Positions 1-8,542 of a DNA stretch of 56,544 nucleotides are shown here, one piece after another. The DNA comes from Paracoccus luteus (GTDB taxonomy: Bacteria > Pseudomonadota > Alphaproteobacteria > Rhodobacterales > Rhodobacteraceae). The notes under the pieces are model-generated. The model was not told the origin of the DNA. It searched no databases and saw only the letters and a list, made by a program, of their open reading frames with translations. Position numbers and translations under genes: made by a program. The stretch's first letter is position 1. Each line of letters begins with the position of its first letter. The DNA is taken from positions 1 through 56,544 of the forward strand of contig NZ_SDEA01000014.1 in NCBI RefSeq assembly GCF_004522155.1, read 5' to 3'.

Positions 1-260
1 TGGCGCTGCTGCCCGACCGGCCTGCCCGCATCCTGGTCTGCGGCGGCGGGCGCCACAATGCGGCGCTGATGGCGGCGCTGGCGGCGCGTTGCGGAACCGG
101 GGTCGCGCCGGTCGAAACCCTGGGCCTGGACGGCGACATGATCGAGGCGCAGTGCTTTGCCTGGCTGGCGGCGCGGGTGGTGCGGGGACTGCCCACTTCG
201 GCCCCCGGCACGACCGGCGCGGCGCGCCCCGTGTGCGGCGGGCGCATCAGCCCGCCCTGA
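1..260 (+). CDS. anmK: Anhydro-N-acetylmuramic acid kinase, C-terminal fragment
   Basis: Only the last 85 or so codons are inside the window; the reading frame enters at base 3 and the start lies upstream. AnmK phosphorylates 1,6-anhydro-MurNAc to MurNAc-6-phosphate in cytoplasmic cell-wall recycling. The visible part carries the C-terminal signature of the family: ILVCGGGRHNAALMAALAAR, then VETLGLDGDMIEAQCFAWLA and the closing LPTSAPGTTGAARPVCGGR block, which matches the family's PGTTG...GG ending. The stop is followed by about 120 bp without a gene. The GGGRHN motif and the terminal block make the identification firm, although the N-terminal ATPase motifs cannot be checked. Confidence 0.9.
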   Translation, partial: ALLPDRPARILVCGGGRHNAALMAALAARCGTGVAPVETLGLDGDMIEAQCFAWLAARVVRGLPTSAPGTTGAARPVCGGRISPP

Positions 261-380
261 CGCCGCGCACAGGTCCGGGGCCGGTCAAAGGCCAAGTGGC
301 GGGAACGAAAGCCGGAAAGGCGACGTTATGGCCACGATGCGCGGCACGATCGCCGCGCGCTGAAAACCGGAGGACTATCC

Positions 381-1241
381 ATGAAAGCCCTGCTTCTCGC
401 CGCAACCTCGTCGCTGGCGCTGACCGGCTTTGCCGTTGCCCAGACCGCGACCGGCACGACTGACACCGCCACCCCCCCGGCGACCACGATGGAACAGGCC
501 GGCGACAATGCCGCCAACGCCGTCGGCGACGCCGCCGCCGCCACCGGCGACGTGATGGAAGGCGCCGCCGACCGTGCCGAGGGTGCAGTGGACGCCGCGG
601 GCAACGTGGTTGACGAATCGGTGACCACGTCGCCCGCCGACGCCGCCGAAGACAGCGCCGACCGGGCCGAGGATGCGGCCGATTCCGCCGAGGATGCCGC
701 GGACGCCGCCACCACCGCGGGCAGCACGACGATGACCACCACGGAAACCGCGCCGGCGACCTCGACCACGACCACGGCGCCGATGACGTCGACCAGCACG
801 GACACGGCGACGACCACCACGACGACGGACGCCACCACCGCCGCCCCGGCCGACGCTGTTGTCGTCGCCCCCGACGTGAACGCCCCGGTGATGAGCGCGG
901 ACAACCCCGGCATGCTGGGTTCGTGGATCATGAACCGCCGCATCTGGACGACCAACCAGCCGTCCAGCACCGCTTGGGCCGACACGGAACTGACCGAGCG
1001 TCCGGCGGACTGGGCCGACATCGCCAAGGTGGATGACCTCGTGGTGGACGCCGACGGCAACCTGCAGGGCTATATCGCCGACATCGGCGGCTTCCTGGGG
1101 ATCGGCGCCAAGCAGGTGCTGCTGGGCAAGGACGCGCTGCACTTTGTCCAGGTCGGCGACGACGCGTTCTTCGCCACCAACTTCACCAAGGAAGAGCTTG
1201 AGGCGCTGCCCGACTTCGACGCCACGACGGTGATGCGCTAA
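381..1241 (+). CDS. Exported PRC-barrel domain protein with Ala/Asp/Thr-rich linker
   Basis: A 286-residue protein preceded by a good ribosome site (ggagga). Residues 1-20 form a Sec signal peptide ending TGFAVAQ. Residues about 22-170 are low-complexity: an Ala/Asp-rich stretch with repeated DAAEDSADRAEDAADSAED-like units, likely helical, followed by a Thr/Ser-rich stretch. The C-terminal 100 or so residues hold a PRC-barrel; the core DLVVDADGNLQGYIADIGGF with FLGIGAKQVLLG is clear. PRC-barrel proteins of this exported type are common in Rhodobacteraceae, and their periplasmic role is not established. The next gene encodes a paralogue with the same architecture, and a terminator separates the two, so they are probably separate transcripts. 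Confidence 0.8.
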   Translation: MKALLLAATSSLALTGFAVAQTATGTTDTATPPATTMEQAGDNAANAVGDAAAATGDVMEGAADRAEGAVDAAGNVVDESVTTSPADAAEDSADRAEDAADSAEDAADAATTAGSTTMTTTETAPATSTTTTAPMTSTSTDTATTTTTTDATTAAPADAVVVAPDVNAPVMSADNPGMLGSWIMNRRIWTTNQPSSTAWADTELTERPADWADIAKVDDLVVDADGNLQGYIADIGGFLGIGAKQVLLGKDALHFVQVGDDAFFATNFTKEELEALPDFDATTVMR

Positions 1242-1280
1242 GCCTTCCGCCCTCGCGGGCGACCAGGCCGGAATGCAGGG

Positions 1281-1306
1281 AAAGGGCGCCGCTTTGGCGC
1301 CCTTTT
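1281..1306 (+). terminator. Rho-independent terminator after first PRC-barrel gene
   Basis: Perfect inverted repeat aaagggcgcc / ggcgcccttt around a five-base loop, followed by a T run. It lies 40 bp after the stop of the upstream gene. Confidence 0.8.
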
Positions 1307-1405
1307 CGTTGATCGGCGGAACCCTGCCACCTGTCGCGGGTTTGAAAGCGAGGCCTGAGTCACCGGCGGGCGCTCTGACAAGAAAATCACCGAAAGGGTA
1401 ATCTC

Positions 1406-2692
1406 ATGATCAAGCAACTGCTCGGAACGGCGGCCGTGCTGTCCTTTGTCGCAGGCGGTGCGCTGGCGCAGACCGCGACAGACGCGACGCCGCCCGCGAC
1501 CGACCCGGCTGCGACGGCTGCGGACAGCACCGCGCCCGCTGCCCAGCCTTCGGACACCACGGCGGACGCGAACGCGACGGACGCCGCCGCAGGCACCGAT
1601 GCCGCAACGACCGATGCGACCGCCACCGGAACGGCCACGGCGACCATGCCCGCAACCGATGCCACCGCCCCTGACGCCGCGCCGGCGACGGACGCGACGG
1701 CAGGCGCCGCCTCGACCGCGGTTCCGATGGCGGGCGGCGGCCAGGTCGTGGTCGAGCAGGCCGAGCCGGTCGTGAACGTGGACGTGCCCACGCCTCAGGT
1801 CACGGTGAACCAGCCGGCCCCGCAGGTCACGGTGGAACAGCCCGAACCGACCGTCACCGTCACCCAGGCCGCCCCCGAGGTGACTGTGCAGCAATGCGCG
1901 CCCACGATCACCGTGACGCAGGCTGAACCCACGGTCTCGGTGAACATCCCGCAGCCCGTCGTGTCGGTCGCGATGGCCGACCCCGAGGTGATGGTGGGCG
2001 AGACCTCGCCGGTCGTCACGGTTGAGACGCCCGAGCCGGTCGTGACCTTCGTCCAGCCCGAGCCGCGGGTCGTCGTCCAGGGCGCCGAGGCGCAGGTCAA
2101 CGTGACCGAAGCCGAGCCGACCGTGAACGTGACCAAGGCCACCGAGGCCCAGGTCGAGATCACCCAGAACCAGGCCGCAGTCACGGTCGATCAGGGCGGC
2201 GAGGCGCAGGTGACCGTCGCCGAGGCCCCCGAGCCGAACGTGCAGGTCGAACAGGCCGGCGAGGCGCAGGTCCAGATCCAGCAGGGCGAGCCGACCGTGA
2301 ACGTCACCGGCGCGGATGCCGCCGCGACCGGCACCGTGGCTGCGACCGGAACGGCGGTAGCCGTTGCCCCGGTCATGGCGACGGACATCGCGCTGCGCGA
2401 AGGCTATAGCGCCGTCGATCCGGTCGAGGTTACGAACCAGGGCTTGGACGGGCTGCAGGTCTTTGCGTCGAATGGCAGCGACTATGACGAGATCGGCGAG
2501 ATCGACTCGTTCATCCCGGAAACCAACACCGCGATCGTTGCGGTGGGCGGCTTCCTGGGGATCGGCGAACGCCAGGTCGCCTATCCGCTGGACCAGATCT
2601 CGTTCCAGCGCACCGCCGCAGGCGACCTCGAGGCGTATGTCGGCACGCCCGCCGACCAGATCCAGAACCTGCCGCCCTATACCGCGAACTGA
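1406..2692 (+). CDS. Exported PRC-barrel protein with long Val-rich 10-residue repeats
   Basis: A 428-residue protein with a signal peptide (residues 1-22, ending AGGALAQ), an Ala/Thr/Asp-rich linker to about residue 110, a Val-rich repeat region at about 114-297, and a C-terminal PRC-barrel (about 325-428, with VAVGGFLGIGERQVAYPL). The repeats have a period near ten residues in the form PxVxVxxxxP, for example PTPQVTVNQPAPQVTVEQPE followed by PTVTVTQAAPEVTVQQ. Alternating Val/Thr in such a short period suggests a beta-solenoid or extended beta-structure; that is inference. A single Cys (QQCAPT) sits in the repeats. Start ATG has an aaaggg site about ten bases upstream. Likely periplasmic or surface-associated. 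Confidence 0.75.
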   Translation: MIKQLLGTAAVLSFVAGGALAQTATDATPPATDPAATAADSTAPAAQPSDTTADANATDAAAGTDAATTDATATGTATATMPATDATAPDAAPATDATAGAASTAVPMAGGGQVVVEQAEPVVNVDVPTPQVTVNQPAPQVTVEQPEPTVTVTQAAPEVTVQQCAPTITVTQAEPTVSVNIPQPVVSVAMADPEVMVGETSPVVTVETPEPVVTFVQPEPRVVVQGAEAQVNVTEAEPTVNVTKATEAQVEITQNQAAVTVDQGGEAQVTVAEAPEPNVQVEQAGEAQVQIQQGEPTVNVTGADAAATGTVAATGTAVAVAPVMATDIALREGYSAVDPVEVTNQGLDGLQVFASNGSDYDEIGEIDSFIPETNTAIVAVGGFLGIGERQVAYPLDQISFQRTAAGDLEAYVGTPADQIQNLPPYTAN

Positions 2693-2733
2693 CGGGCAGG
2701 GGCGGACGATCCGCCTATACCGCGACTGAAAGG

Positions 2734-2764
2734 AACCCCGCCCCGCGCGGGGTTTCTCCTTTTT
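2734..2764 (+). terminator. Rho-independent terminator after second PRC-barrel gene
   Basis: Eight-bp perfect stem aaccccgc / gcggggtt with a five-base loop, followed by a T-rich tract. It ends the transcript before the tRNA array. Confidence 0.85.
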
Positions 2765-2864
2765 CGGGCCTATCTGCCGCTTGCCTTCCGATTGGCGCTT
2801 GACCTCATCCGCGCGGCTTCGTAAATGCCCGGCACCCCAGAGGCGATCTGGGTGTGGTCGCTGC

Positions 2865-2941
2865 GCGGTTGTAGCTCAGTTGGTTAGAGTACCGGCCTGT
2901 CACGCCGGGGGTCGCGGGTTCGAGCCCCGTCAACCGCGCCA
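2865..2941 (+). tRNA. tRNA-Asp(GTC), copy 1
   Basis: A 77-nt cloverleaf: acceptor gcggttg / caaccgc, D-arm with agttggtta, anticodon loop ctgtcac giving GTC, T-loop ttcgagc, discriminator G and an encoded CCA end. First of four identical copies. Confidence 0.95.
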
Positions 2942-2968
2942 CCACCACCGATCGCCCCGGGCCGATGC

Positions 2969-3045
2969 GCGGTTGTAGCTCAGTTGGTTAGAGTACCGGC
3001 CTGTCACGCCGGGGGTCGCGGGTTCGAGCCCCGTCAACCGCGCCA
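2969..3045 (+). tRNA. tRNA-Asp(GTC), copy 2
   Basis: Identical in every base to copy 1, including the GTC anticodon and encoded CCA. It starts exactly 104 bp after copy 1. Confidence 0.95.
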
Positions 3046-3072
3046 CCACCACCGATCGCCCCGGGCCGATGC

Positions 3073-3149
3073 GCGGTTGTAGCTCAGTTGGTTAGAGTAC
3101 CGGCCTGTCACGCCGGGGGTCGCGGGTTCGAGCCCCGTCAACCGCGCCA
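3073..3149 (+). tRNA. tRNA-Asp(GTC), copy 3
   Basis: Identical to copies 1 and 2, with the same 27-bp spacer on both sides. Confidence 0.95.
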
Positions 3150-3176
3150 CCACCACCGATCGCCCCGGGCCGATGC

Positions 3177-3253
3177 GCGGTTGTAGCTCAGTTGGTTAGA
3201 GTACCGGCCTGTCACGCCGGGGGTCGCGGGTTCGAGCCCCGTCAACCGCGCCA
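3177..3253 (+). tRNA. tRNA-Asp(GTC), copy 4
   Basis: Identical to the other copies. The 3' flank differs from the spacer from a few bases after the CCA, so the repeat unit ends here. Confidence 0.95.
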
Positions 3254-3366
3254 TCATCCCTTCCGAAAAGCCCAGCCCCGCCGATGGTTTCGCCATCGTG
3301 CCGCTAGCCCTTTTCAACGCCCCTCGATTCCCTATGCTGGCCGCGATGCGAGGCAGGGGACGACAG

Positions 3367-3828
3367 ATGGCGCGCGGAATCGACTATGGCGGGATGATGC
3401 ACCGCGCGATGCAGGGGCTGATCGCCGATGTCCTGCAGGGCGTGGCCGATGGTGGCCTGCCCGGAGAGCATCATTTCTTCATCACCTTCGACACCCGCGA
3501 CGAGGGGGTGCAGATGGCCGACTGGCTGCGCGAGCGTTACCCCGAGGAGATGACCATCGTCATCCAGCACTGGTTCGAGAACCTGACCGTCACCCACGAG
3601 GCGTTCACCGTCACGCTGAACTTCGGCAATGCGCCCGAACCGCTCTACATCCCGTTCGACTCGGTCCGCACCTTCGTCGATCCTTCGGTCGAGTTCGGCC
3701 TGCGGTTCGAAACGCAGGACGGCGACGAGGACGAGGACGAGGACGACGAGGATGACGCCGATGACGCGGCCCCGGACGCGCCGCAGGGCGGGGCCGAGGT
3801 CGTCAGCCTGGACAAGTGGCGCAAATAG
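3367..3828 (+). CDS. sspB: SspB-family ClpXP adaptor (alphaproteobacterial type)
   Basis: A 153-residue protein starting MARGIDYGGMMHRAMQGLIA. This start is preferred over an upstream in-frame ATG because it has a gagg/gggga site and matches where this family begins. SspB tethers ssrA-tagged and other substrates to the ClpXP protease in the cytoplasm. The central region HHFFITFDTRDEGVQMADWL and the beta-rich block MTIVIQHWFENLTVTHEAFT fit the SspB fold. A very acidic linker (DEDEDEDDEDDADD, residues about 119-132) leads to the short C-terminal motif VVSLDKWRK, which in this family is the ClpX-binding tail. A strong terminator follows. Confidence 0.85.
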   Translation: MARGIDYGGMMHRAMQGLIADVLQGVADGGLPGEHHFFITFDTRDEGVQMADWLRERYPEEMTIVIQHWFENLTVTHEAFTVTLNFGNAPEPLYIPFDSVRTFVDPSVEFGLRFETQDGDEDEDEDDEDDADDAAPDAPQGGAEVVSLDKWRK

Positions 3829-3870
3829 CCGCCGGCGGCCCCCGCGGGCCTTGGGCGCGCCGCGATCCCG

Positions 3871-3895
3871 GACCTGCCGCATCGGCAGGTCTTTT
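3871..3895 (+). terminator. Rho-independent terminator between sspB and fumC
   Basis: Perfect 9-bp stem gacctgccg / cggcaggtc with a three-base loop, followed by tttt. Confidence 0.85.
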
Positions 3896-3996
3896 GCGTC
3901 CGGCCACCGCATACCACGGCATACCGATTGCGAATCCGCCGGTCCGGCCCTAGAACCCCGGCGCAACGCGCACAGCGGCCAGCCTGCGAGGGAACC

Positions 3997-5394
3997 ATGA
4001 CCAAAACCACCCGCACCGAAACCGACAGCTTTGGCCCGCTTGAGGTGCCGTCCGACAAATACTGGGGCGCGCAGACCCAGCGGTCGATCCAGAACTTTCC
4101 CATCGGCTGGGAACGCCAGCCCACGGCCATCGTGCGCGCGCTGGGCGTCGTCAAGCAGGCGGCGGCGCAGGTTAACATGGCCACCGGCAGCCTGGACCAC
4201 GGCATCGGCCGCGCGATGGTGCAGGCCGCGTCGGAAGTGGTCGAGGGCAAGTTCGACGACAACTTTCCGCTGGTCGTCTGGCAGACGGGGTCCGGCACCC
4301 AGTCGAACATGAACGCCAACGAGGTCATCAGTAACCGCGCCATCGAGATTCTGGGCGGCGAGATGGGCTCGAAAAAACCCGTCCACCCGAACGACCACGT
4401 CAACATGGGCCAGTCGTCCAACGACACCTTCCCGACCGCGATGCACGTCGCCATCGGCATGGTCGCCCGCGACGTGCTGCTGCCGGGGCTGGAAAAGCTG
4501 GCCGCTGCGCTGGAGGCCAAGTGCTGTGAGTTCAAGGACATCATCAAGATCGGCCGGACGCACACGCAGGACGCGACACCCCTGACCCTTGGGCAGGAGT
4601 TTTCCGGCTACGCCCATCAGGTCCGCATGGGGATCGGGCGGGTCAAGCTGTGCCTGCCGCAGATCTATGAGCTGGCGCAGGGCGGCACCGCCGTCGGCAC
4701 CGGGCTGAACACGAAAAAGGGCTGGGACACGGCCATCGCCGCCGAGATCGCGAAGATCACCGGCCTGCCCTTCGTGACCGCGCCGAACAAGTTCGAGGCG
4801 CTGGCCGCGCATGACGCGATAGTGTTCTTTTCCGGCGCGCTGAAAACCGTGGCCGTGTCGCTGTTCAAGATCGCCAACGATTTGCGGCTGCTGGGGTCCG
4901 GCCCCCGTTCGGGCCTGGGGGAACTGATCCTGCCGGAAAACGAGCCGGGGTCGTCGATCATGCCGGGCAAGGTGAACCCGACGCAGGCCGAGGCGCTGAC
5001 GATGGTCTGCGCCCATGTCATGGGCAACGACGCCGCCGTGGGCTTTGCCGGCAGCCAGGGGCATTTCGAGCTGAACGTCTATAACCCGATGATGTCCTAT
5101 AACGTGCTGCAATCCATGCAGCTGCTGGGCGACGCGGCGGGCAGCTTTACCGACAACATGGTCGTCGGCACGCAAGCCAACATCCCGCGCATCGACAAGC
5201 TGATGAAGGAATCGCTGATGCTGGTGACGGCCCTGGCGCCGACCATCGGCTATGACGCCGCCACCAAGGTCGCCAAGACCGCCCACAAGAACGGCACCAC
5301 CCTGCGCGAGGAAGCCGTCGCGCTGGGCTATGTGGACGAGGAAACCTTTGACCGGGTCGTGCGCCCGGAACTGATGATCGGACCCGAGGACTGA
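3997..5394 (+). CDS. fumC: Class II fumarate hydratase
   Basis: A 465-residue enzyme interconverting fumarate and L-malate in the TCA cycle, cytoplasmic homotetramer, no iron-sulfur cluster. The ATG at 3997 is chosen for its gaggga site and the family-typical opening [20 protein letters not shown]; the frame stays open 23 codons upstream. Signatures visible are [46 protein letters not shown] and the superfamily signature [15 protein letters not shown] near residue 320, whose serine is the catalytic base in this family. Length is normal. The next gene starts two bases after its stop. Confidence 0.97.
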   Translation: MTKTTRTETDSFGPLEVPSDKYWGAQTQRSIQNFPIGWERQPTAIVRALGVVKQAAAQVNMATGSLDHGIGRAMVQAASEVVEGKFDDNFPLVVWQTGSGTQSNMNANEVISNRAIEILGGEMGSKKPVHPNDHVNMGQSSNDTFPTAMHVAIGMVARDVLLPGLEKLAAALEAKCCEFKDIIKIGRTHTQDATPLTLGQEFSGYAHQVRMGIGRVKLCLPQIYELAQGGTAVGTGLNTKKGWDTAIAAEIAKITGLPFVTAPNKFEALAAHDAIVFFSGALKTVAVSLFKIANDLRLLGSGPRSGLGELILPENEPGSSIMPGKVNPTQAEALTMVCAHVMGNDAAVGFAGSQGHFELNVYNPMMSYNVLQSMQLLGDAAGSFTDNMVVGTQANIPRIDKLMKESLMLVTALAPTIGYDAATKVAKTAHKNGTTLREEAVALGYVDEETFDRVVRPELMIGPED

Positions 5395-5396
5395 AG

Positions 5397-5747
5397 ATGC
5401 GCATCGTTCCCCAGCTGATGTTCGAGGGCCGCGTGGACGAGGCGCTGGATCTGTGGCGCCGCGCCTTTCCGGCGATGACCGTCATTCCCGGCACCCCGGT
5501 CGAGGTCGAGATCGCGGGCCAGCCCCTGCGCCTGCTGGACAGCGCCATCCCGCATGGCTTCGGGCTGACGCCCTCGTTCTCGCTGACCGTGACCTGCGCG
5601 GACGAAAGCGAGCTGCGCGCGCTGGCCGATGTCCTGGGCAAGGGTGGCGAGGTGCTGATGCCGCTGGGGGCCTATGACTTTGCGCCCTGCTTTGTGTGGC
5701 TGGTCGATGCGGTCGGCGTCAGCTGGCAGCTGATCGTCAGGCCCTGA
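5397..5747 (+). CDS. VOC/PhnB-like protein
   Basis: A 116-residue protein of the PhnB-like glyoxalase/VOC superfamily (formerly called 3-demethylubiquinone-9 3-methyltransferase-like). The opening IVPQLMFEGRVDEALDLWRR and the closing GAYDFAPCFVWLVDAVGVSWQ follow the PhnB pattern, with the terminal GVSWQ motif. Specific substrate unknown; many members lack a confirmed activity. The metal-binding residues typical of active glyoxalases are not obvious. It sits two bases after fumC with little room for its own promoter, so it is probably co-transcribed with fumC. Confidence 0.75.
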   Translation: MRIVPQLMFEGRVDEALDLWRRAFPAMTVIPGTPVEVEIAGQPLRLLDSAIPHGFGLTPSFSLTVTCADESELRALADVLGKGGEVLMPLGAYDFAPCFVWLVDAVGVSWQLIVRP

Positions 5748-5752
5748 ACGGC

Positions 5753-5944
5753 GTGGGCCGCGTGGTCAACCTGCGGCAGGCGCGCAAGGCCGCCGCCCGC
5801 GCGGCCGACCGCAAGGCGGGCGACGAGAATGCCGCCCGCTTTGGCCGGACCCGGGCGGAAAAGTCGGCGGACGCCGATGCGGCGGACCGCGCCGCGCGCC
5901 ATCTGGACGCGCACCGCCGTGACGGTGAAGGCGCCGATGAATGA
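5753..5944 (+). CDS. DUF4169 family small protein
   Basis: A 63-residue basic protein read from a GTG at 5753, giving MGRVVNLRQARKAAARAADR. DUF4169 proteins start this way (VVNLRxARK) and contain FGRTxAEK and a C-terminal ARHLDAHRR motif, both present. Function unknown; the Arg/Lys/Ala-rich helix suggests nucleic acid or ribosome contact, which is inference. Its stop overlaps the start of the next gene (atgaatga), and the two genes travel together in Rhodobacteraceae as far as I recall. Confidence 0.75.
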   Translation: MGRVVNLRQARKAAARAADRKAGDENAARFGRTRAEKSADADAADRAARHLDAHRRDGEGADE

Positions 5945-6197
5945 CCGGCTGGACCTGCCGCCGCTGACCCCGCCGGTCAAGCGGTCGATCACCATCGACG
6001 GCCATGCGACCAGCGTCAGCCTGGAAGATGCGTTCTGGCGCGGACTGTCGGCGCTGGCGCGCCGGCAGGGCACGACGCCCGCGCGACTGATCGCGCAGAT
6101 CGATCACGGCCGCCCCGCCGCTGTGGGGCTGGCGACCGCGATCCGGCTGGTCGTGCTGGCGCAGGCGCAACTTGCGCGCGGACCTGACGGCGAATAG
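5937..6197 (+). CDS. Ribbon-helix-helix domain protein
   Basis: An 86-residue protein starting MNDRLDLPPLTPPVKRSITI. The segment KRSITIDGHATSVSLEDAFW followed by GLSALARRQGTTPARLIAQI is the RHH_4 form of the ribbon-helix-helix fold: a beta strand (SITIDG), then two helices. Proteins of this fold bind DNA as dimers, but this subgroup has no assigned target. It overlaps the DUF4169 gene by 8 bp, which indicates translational coupling. The frame is open upstream, but the ATG at 5937 matches the family start. Confidence 0.75.
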   Translation: MNDRLDLPPLTPPVKRSITIDGHATSVSLEDAFWRGLSALARRQGTTPARLIAQIDHGRPAAVGLATAIRLVVLAQAQLARGPDGE

Positions 6198-6251
6198 AAC
6201 CCGCCGCAATCGGCGGCGCGGCCGCCCAGTGCAGGCAAGACGGGGTTCATC

Positions 6252-6995
6252 ATGGCAGGCCATTCCAAATGGGCCAACATCCAGCATCGCAAGGGCAAGC
6301 AGGACAAGCTGCGCGCCAAGCTGTTTTCCAAGCTGTCCAAGGAAATCACCGTCGCCGCCAAGATGGGCGACCCGGACCCCGACAAGAACCCGCGCCTGCG
6401 CCTTGCGGTGAAAGAGGCGCGGGCCAGTTCTGTCCCCAAGGACGTGATCGACCGCGCGATCAAGAAATCGCAGGGCGGCGACGCCGACAGCTATGAGGAA
6501 ATCCGCTATGAGGGCTATGGCCCCGGCGGCGTGGCCATCATGGTCGAGGCGATGACCGACAACCGCAACCGCACCGCGTCGAACGTGCGGTCCTATTTCA
6601 CCAAGAACGGCGGCGACCTGGGGCAGACCGGATCGGTCGCCTTCATGTTCGACCGGGTGGGCGAGATCGTCTATCCCGCCGGCGCGGGCGACGCCGACAC
6701 GGTGATGATGGCCGCGCTTGAGGCCGGGGCCGACGACGTCGAATCGGACGACGAGGGGCACTGGATCTATTGCGCCGACAGCGCGCTGGGCGACGTGGCG
6801 GCGGCGCTGGAATCGGCATTGGGCGAATACCAGTCCGCCAAGCTGATCTGGAAGCCGCAGGCCCCCGCCGAGGTCGGCGACATGGAGGCCGCGCAAAAGC
6901 TGATGAAGCTGATCGACACGCTTGAGGACGACGACGACGTCCAGACCGTGACCGGCAACTTTGACCTCAGCGAGGATGTGGCGGCGCAACTGTGA
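6252..6995 (+). CDS. YebC/PmpR-family regulatory protein
   Basis: A 247-residue protein of normal length for the YebC/TACO1 family, which is implicated in transcription regulation and, more recently, in relieving ribosome stalling. It opens with the invariant [20 protein letters not shown] and keeps [20 protein letters not shown], followed by [21 protein letters not shown] short GC hairpin lies in the leader (6202-6231). The stop overlaps the GTG of the next gene by four bases. Confidence 0.93.
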   Translation: MAGHSKWANIQHRKGKQDKLRAKLFSKLSKEITVAAKMGDPDPDKNPRLRLAVKEARASSVPKDVIDRAIKKSQGGDADSYEEIRYEGYGPGGVAIMVEAMTDNRNRTASNVRSYFTKNGGDLGQTGSVAFMFDRVGEIVYPAGAGDADTVMMAALEAGADDVESDDEGHWIYCADSALGDVAAALESALGEYQSAKLIWKPQAPAEVGDMEAAQKLMKLIDTLEDDDDVQTVTGNFDLSEDVAAQL

Positions 6996-7594
6996 CGCCA
7001 TCGTTCCTGACGGGCCTTGTGACGGGCCTGTCGCTGATCGTCGCCATCGGGGCGCAGAACGCGTTCGTGCTGAAACAGGGGCTGCTGCGGCAGCATGTGT
7101 TCGCCGTCTGCGCGTTCTGCGCCGTGTCCGATGCGGCGCTGATCGCGGCGGGTGTCGCGGGGGCGGGGGCCATCGCCGAACGCGCGCCGTGGTTTCTGGC
7201 CGCGATGCGCTGGGGCGGGGCGGCGTTCCTGACATGGTACGGGCTGCGCGCGCTGGTGTCGGCCTGGCGCGGCGGGCAGGGGCTGCACGCGGCGGGGGCG
7301 GCCGTGCCGTCGCTGGCCGCGACGCTGGCCACCATCGCGGCGCTGACCTGGCTGAACCCGCATGTCTATCTGGACACGGTCGTCCTGCTGGGCGCGGTGT
7401 CGGCCAGCCAGCCCGACCGCCTGAGTTTCGCCTTGGGCGCGATGAGCGGGTCGTTCCTGTTCTTTTTCTCGCTGGGATACGGCGCGCGGCTGCTGGTGCC
7501 GGTGTTCGCGCGGCCCGCCGCGTGGCGGGTGCTGGACGTGCTGATCGGGGCGGTGATGCTGGCGATCGCCGCCGGGCTGGTGCTGGGCGGCTAG
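6992..7594 (+). CDS. LysE/ArgO-family amino acid exporter
   Basis: A 200-residue inner-membrane protein with about six hydrophobic segments. It begins at GTG 6992 in a GTGA overlap with yebC. The N-terminus [20 protein letters not shown] is the LysE/ArgO signature ([11 protein letters not shown]), and [20 protein letters not shown] carries the conserved LNPHVYLDT motif of this branch, which exports basic amino acids such as lysine or arginine. The exact substrate cannot be read from sequence. Its stop overlaps the stop of the convergent DsbA-family gene: the palindrome ctag serves as TAG on both strands. Confidence 0.88.
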   Translation: MTPSFLTGLVTGLSLIVAIGAQNAFVLKQGLLRQHVFAVCAFCAVSDAALIAAGVAGAGAIAERAPWFLAAMRWGGAAFLTWYGLRALVSAWRGGQGLHAAGAAVPSLAATLATIAALTWLNPHVYLDTVVLLGAVSASQPDRLSFALGAMSGSFLFFFSLGYGARLLVPVFARPAAWRVLDVLIGAVMLAIAAGLVLGG

Positions 7595-8223
7595 GCGGCC
7601 GCCAGTTCGTCGATGACGCGGCGCCAGACCTCGGCCGGTTGCGCGCCCGGCACGACATGGCGGTTGCCGATGATGAAGGTGGGCACGGCGCGCACGCCGC
7701 GTTCGCGGGAATGCGCCTCGGCCGCGGCCACCGTCTGGCGGTCGGCGTCGCTGTCCAGCAGCCGCGCGACCACCGCGCGGTCCATGCCGGCCGCGGCGGC
7801 GATGTCGGCCAGCACGGCGGCGTCGCCGATGTCGCGCCCCTCTCGCCAGTGCGCGGCCAGCAGCAGACCCATCACGCGGGTCTGCGCCGCCTCGATCCCG
7901 GCCCAGTGCAGCAGACGGTGGGCGTCGGCGGTCGAAGGCTCGCGCGCGATGGCGGGCAGGTTCAGCGCCAGCCCCAGCCGTTCCGCCGCCTGCATCAGCG
8001 GACGATGCGCGGCGACGATCCCCGCCTCGTCCCGGAACTTGCCGCGCAGGTATTCGCCGCGGTCCATGCCCTGCGGGGGCAGGTCCGGGTTCAGCCGGAA
8101 CGGACGCCACACGATGGCGAAGGGGTGGTTGGGGCGGCTTTCCAGCGCGTGATCCAGTTCGGCCTTGCCGATCAGGCACCACGGGCAGACCGGGTCCGCA
8201 AAGATGTCGAGCGATATGGCCAC
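7591..8223 (-). CDS. DsbA-family (FrnE-like) oxidoreductase
   Basis: A 210-residue cytoplasmic protein with a thioredoxin fold and an all-helical insertion. The active-site motif CPWC lies near residue 15 (DIFADPVCPWCLIGKAELDH). The later GVRAVPTFIIGNRHVVPGAQ supplies the cis-Pro loop (VPTF) and the IxGxxxxxGAQ pattern of the FrnE/2-hydroxychromene-carboxylate isomerase group. The open frame extends to 8355 but would overlap the cold-shock gene. I chose the GTG at 8223, which has an aggacg site and starts the first beta strand. No signal peptide, so it is not the periplasmic DsbA. It is transcribed in the same direction as cspA. Confidence 0.82.
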   Translation of the reverse strand: MAISLDIFADPVCPWCLIGKAELDHALESRPNHPFAIVWRPFRLNPDLPPQGMDRGEYLRGKFRDEAGIVAAHRPLMQAAERLGLALNLPAIAREPSTADAHRLLHWAGIEAAQTRVMGLLLAAHWREGRDIGDAAVLADIAAAAGMDRAVVARLLDSDADRQTVAAAEAHSRERGVRAVPTFIIGNRHVVPGAQPAEVWRRVIDELAAA

Positions 8224-8314
8224 GCGGTCCGTCCTGTTCGCCTTGCGGGCAAGGCCCGGGATGGACAACGGCCCACGTTGCCGCAGGCCGTGGGAATCGT
8301 TGATGATCAGCGGA

Positions 8315-8521
8315 TCAAAGCAGCTGAAGATCCGACGCCGAGGCGCGGCCGTCACGGCCCGACTGCAGTTCGTATTGAATCTTCTGGTTGTCGTTCAGGC
8401 CGGTCAGCCCCGCACGTTCGACGGCGGAGATATGGACGAACACGTCCTTGCCGCCATCATCGGGCGCGATGAACCCATAGCCTTTGGTGGAATTGAACCA
8501 TTTGACGGTGCCGGTCGCCAT
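8315..8521 (-). CDS. cspA: Cold-shock domain protein
   Basis: A 68-residue CspA-type single-stranded nucleic acid-binding OB fold. RNP-1 ([10 protein letters not shown]) and RNP-2 (VFVHISAVE) are both present after [10 protein letters not shown]. The start at 8521 follows a strong aaggagag site; the frame opens six codons earlier. Such proteins act as RNA chaperones at low temperature or on growth resumption. The 224-bp leader between thrS and this gene contains a hairpin directly upstream of the ribosome site (separate entry). Confidence 0.93.
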   Translation of the reverse strand: MATGTVKWFNSTKGYGFIAPDDGGKDVFVHISAVERAGLTGLNDNQKIQYELQSGRDGRASASDLQLL

Positions 8522-8542
8522 GACCTTACTCTCCTTCAAGTC

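Larger units (their letters stand above)
2865..3253 (+). repeat. Exact 104-bp tandem array of tRNA-Asp units (4 copies)
   Basis: Each unit is a 77-nt tRNA plus a 27-bp spacer (ccaccaccgatcgccccggg, then ccgatgc). The three spacers and four genes are identical base for base, which points to recent unequal crossing-over or continuing homogenisation. Copy number may vary between cells or assemblies. Confidence 0.95.

Noticed and set aside
2865..3253. CRISPR array, because of regular 104-bp periodicity
   Set aside because: The repeats are full tRNA genes and the spacers are identical, not unique. No other CRISPR-like array was seen.
3304..5286. 660-codon open frame antisense to sspB and fumC
   Set aside because: Long antisense frames are a by-product of high GC in this genome; the plus strand genes have clear family motifs and ribosome sites.
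8224..8355. Upstream extension of the DsbA-family gene
   Set aside because: It would overlap the cold-shock gene and adds residues foreign to the family; a GTG with a ribosome site at 8223 is better.
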